Shown: piece after piece, positions 1 through 14,142 of the stretch
Numbering within the stretch: position 1 is the first letter of the stretch
How the letters are laid out: each line of letters begins with the position of its first letter
Origin: Coriaria nepalensis
Taxonomy: Eukaryota; Streptophyta; Magnoliopsida; Cucurbitales; Coriariaceae
Direction: 5' to 3'
Length of the DNA: 64,000 nucleotides
Assembly: GCA_027186245.1 (NCBI GenBank)
Contig: CP114489.1
Coordinates: forward strand, 7,943,501-8,007,500
The notes under the pieces: generated by a model
Told to the model about the DNA's origin: nothing
The model's input: only the letters and a program-made list of their open reading frames with translations
Database searches by the model: none
Made by a program: the position numbers and the translations under genes

Positions 1-59
1 TCTATTAATAGAGGAATAGTACTCGGAAGTTAAGGTAATATATTTGCTCAAAAAGCTTA

Positions 60-1560
60 CTTGGTGAGTGAGCCTCTAAACTTGAGGAGCAAGCTTAGGG
101 GAGGTTCTAGGAACCTTGACTAAGTCTCTCACTTGGTAAGCAAGTCTTCTTTTCACCCTAGTAATGCCTTTTGTTGAATTCTTCTATGTTGCGGATGATT
201 TCTTTCCTCTATATTAATTTTTGTGTCATGTTCATTTTTTATCACTTTGAGCTATTCCAAGACTTCAAAAAATGTTAAAATACACCCAAGAGAGAGGAAA
301 AGTGCCTAATCTTTTTATGCTTCTAAAGTTGCAATGTTTTCGGCCTTGGTAATAGAATTTGCAGTTATTTTGTGTTTGGAACTCTTCCTACTAACCGCTC
401 CACCATTAAGCATGAAGATGAAGTCCGAAATTGATTCGTTATCATTAACATTTGATTGAAAACTAGAGTCTAAGAAACTCTCAATTTTCAAGTCATGTTC
501 TCCATTACTCAAAAACATTTATTTACTCATTCTTAAGTACTTAAGAATGTTCTTAACAGAAATCCAATATTTTTATTCTGAATTGCCTTGAAACTTTTTC
601 TTGGAAAGTGAATTACCTTGAAACTTGCTCGTAACACTTAGAGCATAGGCAATATCCAGTCTCGTATATAGCATATAGCGTACATGATGGATCATATTGT
701 TAAAGCAGAAGGTATTCTATTCATCTCATCTTTCTCTGATAGTGTCTTAAGAGATATGTTCATAGAGAGAGAGATTTCATGACTCATTGGTAAAAGTCCT
801 CTCTCTAAATCTTCTATACTAAACCATTTTAGTACTTTGTCAATGTATGCTGACTAAGTCAAGCCAAGCTGCCTTTTGGATCTATCTCTATAGATCTTTA
901 TTCCTAGAATATATGTCGCTTCTCTCAAGTGATATATAAAATGATAAAAGTAATAGAGCTCCTACTAGTTTTCTTGTACACGCATGGACCATCTTCATTC
1001 TTAATGAAGTCAAATGATTTCATCGTTTCATCGAAGCAAGTGTTTCAACTCCAAGATGCTTTTTTTAGTTCATATATAGACCTTTGTAGTTTACACAATT
1101 TCTTTGTATTTTTCTTGTCCGTGAATCTCTCAGGTTGTATCATATATACATCCTCCTTGAGATACCCGTTTAAGAAGGACGTATTTACGTCCATTTGTCC
1201 AATTTTATAATTATGGTATGTTGCAATGGCAAGTAATATCAAAATGGATTTGGTCATGCAAACGGGTGAGAAGATTTCTTTATAGTTAATCCATTCTCTT
1301 TGTTTATATCCCTTTGCAATTAGTCTAGCCTTATAGGTTTCGACCTTGCTATCTATCTTAGTTTTCCTCTTGGAAACTCATTTACATCTTATAAGAACTA
1401 TTCCTTCAGGTGCGTCCCTCAAGTCCTATACTTGGTTGGCATATATGGAATCCATCTTGGATTTCATGACGTCTAGCCAATTCTCAAAATCCGGTTATTA
1501 AGTGCCTCAAAATAAGTTATAGGATTATCATCTATGATTGACCCATTGTTAGGATTTTGT
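60..1560 (-). mobile_element. Ty1/copia pol remnant (reverse transcriptase and RNase H), decayed
   Basis: Minus-strand translation gives copia reverse transcriptase pieces. Around 1045-1257 the segment QMDVNTSFLNGYLKEDVYM matches the family's usual 'MDVKTAFLNG' block. Around 620-900 there is a segment beginning YRDRSKRQLGL followed by YIDKVL, the usual end of copia RT. At about 315-518 the segment LNGGAVSRKSSKHK matches copia RNase H. The pieces lie in the expected order for a minus-strand element (RT at higher coordinates, RNase H at lower), but stops and frameshifts break them, so it is not functional. No LTR was recognised next to it; the left part may run off the window. Confidence 0.85.
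528..549. repeat. 22-bp perfect palindrome
   Basis: The sequence from 528 to 549 is its own reverse complement, with centre CTTAAGTACTTAAG. It sits in the copia remnant between the RNase H reading frame and RT. Its function, if any, is unknown; in AT-rich decayed DNA it may be chance. Confidence 0.6.
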
Positions 1561-2780
1561 ACTAAAAATTTGTAACGCTCGATCCACTAGATACTCTACT
1601 AGATTTATGAATTTGCTGTAGATTTCACAATATCATTTTTTAGTAGATTAGTTATTCCTTGTTAAAAATATAACATAATTTATTTTCCTTATAATTAATT
1701 ACATTAATCTTTGATTGATTTTATAGTAACCAAAATAATTGTAATAGTGCAGGTATTAAGAAGAGAGAACCATGATATATATATATATATGTATATATAA
1801 ATATATATATATATATTAATTTTTAATAAGAATTATTTATTTTTAAAAGATATAAAAAGTTATATCTAGAATTTAATTTCTTACAATATCTAAACCTAAT
1901 ATGAAACTATAATCCTATTAATTTAATAATCATTATAAATTAATAAGAATTAAAATTTATAATGTGAAAATTATTAATTTTTTTGGATATAAGGAATATG
2001 AAGACAAAAATTAATATAGAATATGGAAAAAAGTACATAACTTGAAGACTTGAAATACCGTAATAAACTATAGATTATTTTTTCTTTTTCTTTTTTTGGA
2101 GAGACCAAGAGCCAACCTGTATGAAATAGTTCAAGAATTATTTAGATTTTTTAGAGATGAAAAATATTTATATTTTATGACATCAAAATATAAGAACAAA
2201 AGTAAATGTAGAATGCTAATAACTAAAGAAAAAGACACTTTTTCTTCATGAAGAGAACAGGAAGCCAAACCTAGATCTGAGTCCATTTTGGTTCTTGTGA
2301 AGAAATTGATTGGATTCATTATGGTTCTTCTAACAAATTTTTTCCGAAATTTTTTCGGAAAAGGTTAAAAATAAAAGCAATTATAGTAAAAAAATAAATA
2401 AAATTAATTTAGATTAGATAATTTGTTATTTTGGAGAAAATATTTATTTTTTAATTTTTTAAAACTTATGGATCAATTCAGATATAATGAGGTTAATAAT
2501 TAAGGTATGATATATTGAAAATAATCGAGAATTCTTTATAATTTTATTTGAATTTTGAATATTTATTTTAATTTTAATTTAACTTTTAAATAATTTTTAT
2601 GATAATAAAATATTTTAAATATTTATTATAATTTAGGAGGTTAATCATAATTTTTCTTATATATATCCATAGTTAACTGTAACGAAATTAATTTAGGAAA
2701 AACGGATTTAATTGTGCTGAATTATTCATTTATATATTAAAACAACGGCCCTCCGTGAATTTTGGGAGTTTCCTCGATCG
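1561..2780. other. AT-rich intergenic DNA upstream of the BBE-like gene
   Basis: No gene recognised. It contains an (AT)n microsatellite at about 1772-1817 and long A/T runs. The short open frames here have no recognisable domain. Confidence 0.7.
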
Positions 2781-2840
2781 CGGCCAAGATTTGTGGATAT
2801 CTTTTTCTTGCCAACCATTGTCCTAAGTCATTTTGGGGAC

Positions 2841-2849
2841 TATATAATA
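2841..2849 (+). promoter_or_regulatory. Probable TATA box of the BBE-like gene
   Basis: TATATAATA lies about 70 bases upstream of the ATG at 2918, inside a locally GC-richer stretch (GGGGACTATATAATACGTCC). The spacing fits a plant core promoter with a short leader of roughly 40 bases. The transcription start itself is inferred. Confidence 0.6.
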
Positions 2850-2872
2850 CGTCCCCTCAAAACACTTATTGA

Positions 2873-4534
<1,662 letters not shown>

Positions 4535-4620
4535 GAAGAAGACATTATCCTCCTCACCATCAGTAGCAGATTGTCTTGGCATGGTGAATATTGGTAACAT
4601 TGGTTCAGATACTGTGAAGC

Positions 4621-4692
4621 ATGGACATGGATATGGATATGGATATGGATATGGATATGGATATGGATATGGATATGGATATGGATATGAGA
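4621..4692 (+). repeat. (ATGGAT)n hexanucleotide microsatellite in the 3' flank of the BBE-like gene
   Basis: Ten perfect ATGGAT units from 4627 to 4686, with degenerate units on both sides. It starts about 87 bases after the stop codon at 4534 and so probably lies in the 3' UTR. It happens to be open in one frame (Gly-Tyr repeats), but that frame has no start or context of a gene. Confidence 0.9.
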
Positions 4693-4734
4693 ATCGGATA
4701 TACGTGATACCGTATATTCATTAACTTTAGGATA

Positions 4735-6680
4735 TGATATTATAGATACACTGATTTATTATTATTTGTTATATTAATATTATTTATTGTATATATGTCA
4801 AATTTTAGATGTTCCAAATTTACAATATTGAATATTAATATGCTTATTGAATATCTAAAACCGTTTTAAGTAATAATATAAACATAAAATTGAACTCATT
4901 CATCATTTCAAGCATTCAAGAGTTATCATGTTTTTGAATAAATGCATCTATTTTAATTTAAATACATTAAGTTTAATTAATGTTCTGTCAATAAAGATGT
5001 TGATTACGGCAGTAATAATACTTGTTGAGGAACATTAAGATTTTTTTTCTTTTTTTCATTTTTTATTATTATATATTAAATCTTGTTGGCATCCGGATAG
5101 ATGAGACAAAGTAGTCACCTGCTTGATATATGACTTAATTCATAAAAAAGAAATTAAAAAAAAAAAAAGGAAATATCGAGTTAATTCAATTAATGTCATT
5201 TTTATTAGGTTTAAAAACTAATTTTATGTAATTTTTTAGATAAAATATACTTTTTATAGATTGATTATATATATATATATATATATTTCCTCTAACTCTA
5301 TATACTTTGGGACTTAATTTCAAAGAGAAATACATATATATTTTGACACCGATAAGTATTCTAAAATATTCCGACTTATCCGAACTTATTTACGGAGTAT
5401 CCTCATACTATCATAATCGTATGGTTCAACAACTTTAACCAAATGCTTAAAGAATAAGATTTCAAGAATCCACCGGCTTCAATAATAAGTCATGCATGTC
5501 TCACATTGCCATCTCGAGACTTTTAAATAGTGTGTCATTCATGAGATATATCTAGTTAACAAAAAGTCATACTTAAGACAAATATCAAATCTTATGATTT
5601 TTAGTTAAATGACATATCATAACAAAATGTGCACATACATAGCATAACATCAATTCACACATGATGATTATTAACAAATTCATTAATTTCACATAATACA
5701 TATAATGGATATAACTCCTACTAACTAAGCAAATCAAAAGACCTTCAAATACCCATGTAATCAACATGTTATTAATATTTATATGTCTTGTTACCTTTTG
5801 AGCTTGTAACATCAAACTCAAACAATTTAGCAAACATAAAATGAAAATTTATCTTAAGAGATTAATTATAACATACCAAGTTTGAGCACACATTAATGTT
5901 GACTAATGTCAATCAATTTCATGAAAAAACCACAAGAATGCAACAAATTTACCACATGAGCAATTAATTAAGAAGAATAATCTTTAATTGACTTAGGTTT
6001 CATCATTTATGATAATTTGGTACATCATTACATACCCCCCTTTTAAGTGAAGAATGTGACATGCAATTGAAGTTCTCCACATGATTTCATTGTATAAGGA
6101 TACACCAAGTGTTCAGAAAGTTTTAACCCCTTTCAGTAGCTAACCCTTTAGACTAGTGCATCTCTAGTCACATGTCACGTGCCTATATTATTCTTCAATA
6201 GAATCTCGATCTATCATTATACACATATAACATGCTAACGAGTATTCTCCACATGAAGTGAACTTATGAGGCTAATAATATACCTCTAACCATATACTTC
6301 ACATCATCTTTAAATTGATTTACGCAATAATCTCCTTTGGGTAGGTAATTAATCTGGAGACAATCCTAACACATAAAAGTAGAAAATCCCAATAAATTTA
6401 CATGAACAGACCACATTGGCAAAAACCATTAATATAAATCTAATCAAATTTTCAATTCAAGATATGATACCTTATGAGATACTTATAAAAATCGTATATA
6501 TCTCAAAGCCCATCTTAGAGGGTGAACAATTGACATCTCATCTTCTTCTTGGTTTATTATAATAATTGTTCTGTTTTGTATTAAGATCAATAAGTTCTAT
6601 TAGATCTAAAAAATGAAATATGCCTTAACATTCAGCAACTTAATAAGAGAAAGTTGGATACAAATCAAACTTACCTTTGG
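4735..6680. other. AT-rich intergenic DNA
   Basis: No gene recognised. It has a TA microsatellite at about 5267-5286 and poly-A/T runs. The part from about 5300 to 6570 may be degraded LTR or non-coding retroelement sequence because it leads directly into a copia pol remnant, but I could not find LTR ends. Confidence 0.5.
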
Positions 6681-6689
6681 CATTGCAGT

Positions 6690-8690
6690 TAAGTCATGCC
6701 AATGAAACAAGAATTAATAAATTACATAAGGATGGATGTCTAGATCCATTTGACTATGAATCAATGCCAACTTGTGAAACTTGTTTGCTAGGCAAGATGA
6801 TCGAATATCTTTTTAGTGGAACTTGAGAAAAATTAACTAAGTTATTGGGCTTAGTACATATATCTATGTGGATCCATGACAACGAATGCTTAAGGAGGTT
6901 TTTCATGCTTCATCATATTTATTGATGATCTCTCCATATTCAGCCTTGTGTATCATATGAAGCAAAAATTTGAATCTTTTGAGAGATTAAGAGAATATAA
7001 GAATGAAGGGGAAAAATAGTTAAGTAAGAGTATTGCAATTCTTCTATTAGATCAAGGAAGAATACTTAAGTAATGAATCTTTTGACTACCTAAAATAGAA
7101 TGCAATTCTCTTTAGTAGACTCCTCCTTGAATACCACAATTAAATGGTGTTTTAAAATAAAGAGTTCAAACTTTATTAGATTTGGTTCGATCTATGATGA
7201 GTCACGTTGTACTACCATCACTCTTCTGGGTTATGCCTTATAAAGTGTGGCTGATATTCTAAATAGGATTTCTTCCAAATTTATATTTACTTCACCATAT
7301 GAGATATGAAGGGTAAAAGAGCATCATTCAACCATATTCGGAAATGGGGATGTCCAACTTAAGTAAAGAAGCAAGATGCAGAAAAGTTGGAGGCAAGATC
7401 TAGTAAGTGTTATTTTATAAGATATTCTAAGGAGACTTTATTATATTATTTTTATCACCCTGTTGAGCAAAAAATGTTTGTTGCTAAACATGCTACCCTC
7501 TAAGAAATGGACTTTCTTTCTGAAAGAAATAGTGGGAGTAAGTTAAAACTTGAAGAAATTCAAGTATCACAAAATGACAATCAGAAGGAACTATGATTCC
7601 TCATAGTGCACCACGTGTTTGTAGATCTAGTAGGGTTGCTAGTATAACCGAATGATATGGATTTTTAGTATAAAATCTTAGTGATGGTTTAATCATAGAT
7701 GATGTTCTTACAAACTATTCTGAAGCTATAAGTAGCCTGAATTATGAGAAGTGGCTTGATGCCTTGAAATCAAAAATGGATTCCATGTATGTGACAAAGC
7801 ATGGACTCCAAAGGAATAGTACCTATAGGCTGCAAATAGGTCTCGAAAAAGAAGATCCAAGTGAATGGATAAGTCGAGATCTATAAAGCTCTTGTGGTTA
7901 AAGGCTACAAATAAAGAGAAGGGATCGATTATGAAGAAAACTTCTTGCCTGTAGCTATGACCAAGTGAATTTGCTTGCAATTGCAGCATACTTTGTTATG
8001 AAATATAGCAAATGGATATTAAAACTACTTCCCTAAATGGGAATATAGATAAAGAAGTGTATGTGATATAGCTGGAATGTTTCATGGATAATAAATGAAC
8101 AAAGAAGTTGTGCAAGCTGCATAGGTCAATCTATGAATTGAAGCAAGCTTATTGAAGTTTGGAACATCTATTTCGATAAAACAAATAAATCATTTGATTT
8201 TGCTAAGAACAATGATGATCTATGACTGTAAAAGAATGTTAATGGGAGTGCAGTTATGTTCATAATTCTATATATTGATGACATACTACTCATAGGAAAT
8301 GATATAGGTATATGATAATTAATTAAATTGTGGTTGTCGAAAAATTTCTTTATGAAAAATTTGGGTGAAACATCTTTTGTTTTAATCATTAAGATCTACA
8401 GAGATAGATCAAAGAGATTACTAGGCTTATACCAATCCACGTACATAAATAAAATACTAAAGAATTTTAATATGGAATATTCTAAGAGATGACTTTTTTC
8501 CATGAGTCATAGAATCTCTTTTTCCAAGAATATGTCACCTAAGACATAAAAAAAGAGACATAACATGATTAAATTTCTCTATGCATTAATTATAAGATCT
8601 ATCAAGTATTATTATGTTCGAGATCAAATATTGTCTTTGCTCTAAATATTACCAGTATGTTCCAAGGCAATCTGGGTGAAAAGTATTGGA
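6690..8690 (+). mobile_element. Decayed Ty1/copia pol (GAG-pre-integrase, integrase, RT)
   Basis: Plus-strand pieces in the canonical copia order, in all three frames. About 6700-6800 gives an integrase zinc-finger region ending CETCLLGK. About 7110-7260 gives an integrase C-terminal piece with QLNGVLK. From about 7700 there is NYEKWLDALKSKMDSMY, the usual start of copia RT. About 8260-8300 gives ILYIDDILLIGND, the RT active-site block with its Asp-Asp pair. About 8395-8480 gives YRDRSKRLLGL, also seen in the 0-1.5 kb remnant, so both are probably the same family. Many stops and frameshifts show it is dead. No LTRs were identified. Confidence 0.85.
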
Positions 8691-8699
8691 TTGCATGCA

Positions 8700-10840
8700 T
8701 TAGATCCCAATCGTGCTTACGGTTAATGCCATAGCTTTTGTATCATACTTCTTTGCTTTTTATAGTGCACGCTCATAATTTTGTTTAGTGTTTTAATGCT
8801 CTGGTCCACTAAATTTCAGGTTACTTCATCATTTACTCGGGAATACCAACGCGCACACATCCCCGTATGTACTCTCTTTTGATTTTTTTTCCTTTTTTTT
8901 TATTTTTAAATATCATAAATTCATGTTTTCACTTAGATTTATGTGTTGTAATCTGATTTTTTAGCTTAATATTTAGGGTATTATAATAATATCATGTACG
9001 TATGTTGCATAAAGGGGTTGCACCGTATTTTAGGTGCATTGTGGGTCAAGTAGCGAACAGAATTAAAAGATGCGAAGTTTAAAGTTAATAGAGTTGAAAT
9101 ACTTATTTCCCTTAGGCAAACCTATAAATAGTCTGCATGGTATGATATTTAGAATCTGATCTTTTTCCCTCTTCTTTTTACTCAATACTTCTGGTTATTA
9201 ATATTTTGTGCAATTTTACACATAAATTTTGTTGAGAGGTCAAAAATCAAGAAGATAACATGATATTTCTCTTTATGGACCTAAAATTCTATATACATAC
9301 AATATAACGATGATCTTTTCTCTTAGAAACTTATCGGCCCTTTAACAAGCATATTATTAATAATTCTGTTTGTTTTTCTTATGTTTTGAGTGATAGGTTG
9401 TGAAGTTGTTATCATAGATTATTTCAAGTTTAAAGAAAACTTAAGTAAATATGGATGACTTATGGAGTTACATTTTTCATTTATTTGAAGCTTTAATGTT
9501 AATATATTAGAAATAGTGCTACTATTACTTGAATGATTTATTATTTTAGTCTTTCGTCTTCTCTTTGATGAAACGTTATACTTTGAGAGGGAAGAGATGC
9601 CAATGTCATCTATATTCATTCATATGTGAGATTGTATTTGTAATTATCCATACAACTTTAGATTTATTGTTTGAATGGATACCCATACCTCTATGCTAAT
9701 ATATTTGTATGAAGTTTGATCTTGCGAATGATTCATGAACACTTGAGATGAATTCAATATCATCAATTGTGTTGAAAGCATTCGACAAGTATTATGGTCT
9801 ATAAAATTTCCTCTAATATGTTATTAACAAATTATTTTTGTGAATATGATTTTTTTTCTTTATATATTTTCTTAAATTTATCATTACATTAAGTATATAC
9901 ATTTTTAGTAGGAGTGCGCTTTTTTTTTAATCCGTCCCATTTCAGGTATTGATCAGGAATCAAAGTACTACTCCTGTCTCATTATTGGTAATGGAGGCTG
10001 AGAAGAAGAATTGAACTAATTTTTGTTCTATTCCTGAATAATATTTAAAATAAATTAATAAATTTATTTTTCAGTTAAATAATTATAATTATAACTGTTG
10101 AAATAATCTTGCTTATAATTTTTATACAGAACTTATGTTGTTAATTTATTATTTGTTTGGTGATATTTCAAAATTATGAGTATTGTATGAACTATAAACT
10201 CAAATTTAGATTGTTATATAAATTAAATAATTAATAATGAATAAAAAAAAATTGATCGGGAATCTCAGTCCTGTATTACAGGGAGTGAATGTGTCATTCT
10301 CATTTTTGGCACGAATATCGAAATGGGAGTGAAAGTTTCGTTCTTATTTTTGATTCCGGTATTAGGATAAAGAGAATAAGAATGATATATCCTAACGGAA
10401 AAAATATACGCTCTTAATTTTTTGTTTATAAAATTAAGATTTTCTCGTGCATCGGATACAAGTTAATTTACAAAATAAAATGATATAAAACAAAACAATA
10501 TCACTCTTACTAAATTAGAAAGCTGCCGATTCTAACCTAAATTGGGCTATCTCTTATTAGAAACTAAGATATGATTGCAGTTTACACAAACAAAAGATTT
10601 ATTAAAGGAGGAATCGGTTGCCGGCTGCGATACCAATTACCAACAAAACAAAGGACGGAGTCGAATAAATTTTTATAATTTTGGATCATCTTGATTTGCA
10701 TTGGAAATATCATCACACTCCATCTAAATGTTTGTACGCAAACACAAAACTCCAAAAAGTAACTCCACTATTAGTAATATGGATATATATAAAGAGAGAG
10801 CAGAAGGATCTATAAGCCCATATCTATACGACCCCTTCCA
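8700..10840. other. AT-rich intergenic DNA
   Basis: No gene recognised. Several poly-T tracts and short open frames without domains are present. The segment about 9905-10400 is less AT-biased and may be an old mobile-element fragment, but no ends or inverted repeats were found. Confidence 0.5.
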
Positions 10841-10847
10841 TATACAT

Positions 10848-12427
10848 ATGGTGATCTTGTACTACTTTGCTTCTTTTCCTCCCAATATTTCTCTTGCATC
10901 ATTTATAATCCAATATTCCATAAAAACTTCATGCAATGCATGCCATCTAAATTCCATTCCCCCCAACAAAACATTCGATCAAGTCATCCACAATTCAAAC
11001 AATTCTTCCTTCTCACTCTCTTGCAATCTTCTCAACAAAATCCAAGAAGGCAAAATTCCACAACAAGCAAAACCTCTCTTCATCATTACAGCATTCAATG
11101 AATCCGAAATCAGGCGGTCATTCTCTGAAGTAAAACTCGGCCTACAAATTCGAGTCCGAAGTGTGGGGCACGACTATGAAGGCCTATCCTAACACTCTGA
11201 AACCCCATTCATTATTATCGACCTCTTTGATCTAAGATCAGTACGGATCAATCTTAAAGATGAATCTGCTTGGTTTCAATCTGGTGCCACACTTGGTGAA
11301 CTTTATTATTCACTTGGGAAGAGAAGTGGAACACTTGCATTCCCTGCAGGACTATGCCCAAGTGTTGGAATTGGTGGGCATTTTAGTGGAGGTGGTTTAA
11401 GTACTTTGTTTAGAAAATATGGTCTAGCAGCTGATAATGTGATCGATGCTAATGTGATTGATAGTGAATGGGAGGTTTCTTGATAGGAAATCAATGGGGG
11501 AGGATCTATTTTGGGATATAAGAGGTGGAGGAGGTGCAAGCTTTGGATTCATATTTTCATGGAAGATAAAGCTTGTACATGTTCCAGAAGTTGTGACAAG
11601 TTTCACCGTGTCCAAGACATTAGCACAAGGGGCTACCAAGCTTGCTCACAAATGGCAGTATATTGCACATAAATTGCTAGATATTTTTATTAGACTTAAT
11701 ATTCAAGATGTGGGACTTGGGGATCGAAAAGAGGTTCAAGCTTCGTTCAATTCCCTATTTCTTGGTCAAATCGAGAGATTGATTCCATTGATGAACAAGG
11801 CCTTTCCTGAACTGGGGTTGCAGGAAAGGGACTGTAATGAAATGAGTTGGATCCAATATGTTCTTTACTTTGCTGGGCACCAAAAGGGGGACCCATTAGA
11901 AGTTCTGCTTGACAGGACTGCACTTTACAAAAGCTTTTTCAAGGCTAAGTCAGACTTTGTGAAACAACCCATATCAGAACTTGGTTTAGAAGGGATTTGG
12001 AAGAGGTTTTTGTAAGAGGAAATAGTGTTTGTGATAATCGATCCATATGGAGGAAAAATGAATGAGATCTCAGAATGTGAAATACCATTTCCTCATAGGA
12101 AAGGTAATTTATACGACATACAGTATATTGTGACGTGGGAAGAGAATGGTATTAAGGCTTTTAATAAGCATGTGGACCGGATAAGAATGCTTTCCGAGTA
12201 CATGAAGCCGTATGTCTCGAGCAGTCCTAGTGGAGCTTATCTGAATTACCGAGATCTTGGTATCGGAATTTATAATCACCAGAGGAGACAAGTTATCAAG
12301 AGGCAAGTACATGGGGTTTGAAGTATTTCAAAGGTGACTTTAAGAGATTGGCTATGCTTAAGAGCACAGTTATCCTGACAACGTCTTTAGATATGAGCAC
12401 AGTATACCACTGTTTTCTACAGAATGA
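10848..12427 (+). pseudogene. Berberine bridge enzyme-like pseudogene
   Basis: Homologous along its whole length to the intact gene at 2.9-4.5 kb, but with at least five lesions. (1) A TAA at 11190-11192 replaces the Tyr after HDYEGLS. (2) One extra A at about 11463 shifts the frame between NVID and VNGRFLDRKSMGED. (3) A TAA at 12013-12015 interrupts the segment that leads to IDPYGGKM. (4) and (5) Two further shifts lie at about 12270-12290 and 12375, before the conserved DNVFRYEHSIPLF end. The His-FAD motif reads RVRSVGHDY (one Gly changed to Val). The Cys-FAD motif is intact (FPAGLCPSVGIGGHFSGGG). The N-terminus is open but divergent. The breaks are scattered, as expected for long neutral decay. 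It was probably a tandem duplicate of the BBE-like gene upstream. Confidence 0.93.
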
Positions 12428-12778
12428 AGATTTTTGTAGTCAAGAATTTGAGAAATAGTGTTTTGATCACTCTAAGGCTAACATCATCCACCATTTCACG
12501 GTTAAGTACATAGATGAAGTAAAGGTCTATTGTAAACACATTAGAAAGCGACTTGCTGCATAAATAGACTATAAATCTTCCCACATCGAATTCCATGTAC
12601 ACACAAATTTCACCATCCAACAATAAAACCATAGAATAAATACCAGTCGTTGCACGCTAACCTGAAAATATCACTCTAGAGTAATAATAAAGTAATTTGA
12701 TGAAAATAAATTAACATGACAATAAAAAGAATGTAGTAGATGATGTTGCTAGTCTTGATCAATTTACTGATGCTACCA
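12428..12778. other. Short intergenic spacer between the BBE-like pseudogene and the FAH gene
   Basis: No gene seen. Part of it must be the 3' UTR and polyadenylation region of the minus-strand FAH gene. Confidence 0.5.
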
Positions 12779-12890
12779 CGTCGCAAACGGATCACTTATC
12801 TACTAGTCGGAAATGCTTTTAAGAGAGGGAGGAACGTCACAAACAGATCACTTATCTACTAGTCGGAAATGCTTTTAAGAGAGGGAGGAA
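12779..12890. repeat. 56-bp tandem duplication spanning the 3' end of the FAH coding region
   Basis: Two near-identical 56-bp units, 12779-12834 and 12835-12890, differing at about two positions near their start (GCAAACGG against ACAAACAG). The right-hand unit holds the last codons and the stop of the minus-strand FAH gene. The left-hand unit is a downstream copy in the 3' UTR. Confidence 0.92.
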
Positions 12891-14142
12891 GGGTTCCAAA
12901 CACATAATCCCATAGAGATGAAGTGATACCGAAGCCTTTATCCTGAATTCTGTAGTGATGATTCAAGTGGTACTTCTGCAGAGATAGAGAAATAAAATAA
13001 AATCAAGTTTCAGTTCCAAACATGCAATGATGATATATTGAAATTGAATGTAATTTCCTCCAAGGATTTGAAGTTTCACATTCTTGAAATCTCCTTTCAA
13101 CTGTGTTGAGGGGTGAAATAACCTCTCAGGCCAGATCGTGACCTATTTCCTTACCTTTAGATGTCGGGTTATTTGTGAGGTTGGCTGGCTATGGTGAAGG
13201 TAGTAATGAGTGCAATCATACATTACATAACCAAGCAGACCACCACCAAATAAAGCCGGAGTAGTAGATGCAGTAGCGAAAAGACGAACGCAATACCAGA
13301 ACTGCCCCCAAATAAGCAGCAAAAATAGTTAGCATCAAATGAAAATAACTATTTCATTAGACACAAAACATTATTATAGAGCATTGAATTGGAGAGAACA
13401 GAACAAAGGAGAATAATGCAAGGTTGACTTACTGGAAATAACAGCACAAATGTTGCGGCTGGTGGGAAAACAAGCCGTAGGCCATCCATAGGATGCTTAT
13501 GGTGGCAACCATGAAGTAGATAATGTATGGTGTTCCAGCTGAAGAAAAGATTCCAAACCTAATTAGCATCATACTTAACATGGCCCCAAATATATAAGAC
13601 AACTGGAATTCTTTAACTTACAAATAGCTTTTGGTGTTGATGTGAAAAAGAAAACGATGGAGTGTGTACTCAAGCAATGTCCATATTAAAACGCCCAATG
13701 CCACCATCACAGATACTTCATTAAGCATATGGCCCATTGAAACTGACCGGGATATGAAAAAGGATGAAACCGGGAGCCAAATGAGAGGGATTACCCACCA
13801 GACCGTACGAGTCAAGGACTGTTTCACGGACCAATGAGTAAAGGTACAGCTTATTTAAATAATTTATGTCCTGAAAACTAGAATCCAGGAAAAGGGCTAA
13901 CCTCCAAGAAATTATTCTCGAAAAAACGAGGCCCTTCCTTGCTAATGATAGGCTGGTGAACCCATTCCTGATAAGATTCTCCAAGGTGGCCAACCTATTT
14001 AATTAACCAAGGGCAAGGTGAAAATCAAGAGCCTTTAAATACAAAAAGGATGGTTATACCAAAAGACTTAGTGAAAATGCCATTTTACCTGAAAGACAAG
14101 TGCCTTGTTTAAATCGACAGTGAAGTTCTGCTGCGCAACCAT
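12859..14142 (-). CDS. FAH1: Dihydroceramide fatty acyl 2-hydroxylase (FAH1-like), six coding exons
   Basis: Coding exons on the minus strand: 14142-14089, 13994-13902, 13818-13622, 13538-13433, 13301-13155, 12975-12859, all with GT-AG borders. They total 714 bases, or 237 residues, equal to the length of Arabidopsis FAH1. The start MVAQQNFTVDLNKALVFQ matches the family start. Di-iron histidine boxes are all present: HRFLFH (residues 103-108), HGCHHKH (124-130), then HYYLHH and HLNHH further on. Two hydrophobic stretches around residues 55-70 and 85-98 are membrane segments. The enzyme 2-hydroxylates the N-acyl chain of ceramides at the ER using cytochrome b5; plant forms lack the fused b5 domain, and none is seen here. 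A 5' UTR intron is likely, because an acceptor (TTTTAAG) lies just upstream of the ATG and GC-richer leader-like DNA occurs at 15.7-15.85 kb. The symbol is by similarity; FAH2 is equally possible. Confidence 0.95.

Noticed and set aside
8168..8389. 73-codon minus-strand open frame
   Set aside because: Antisense to the copia RT remnant on the plus strand.
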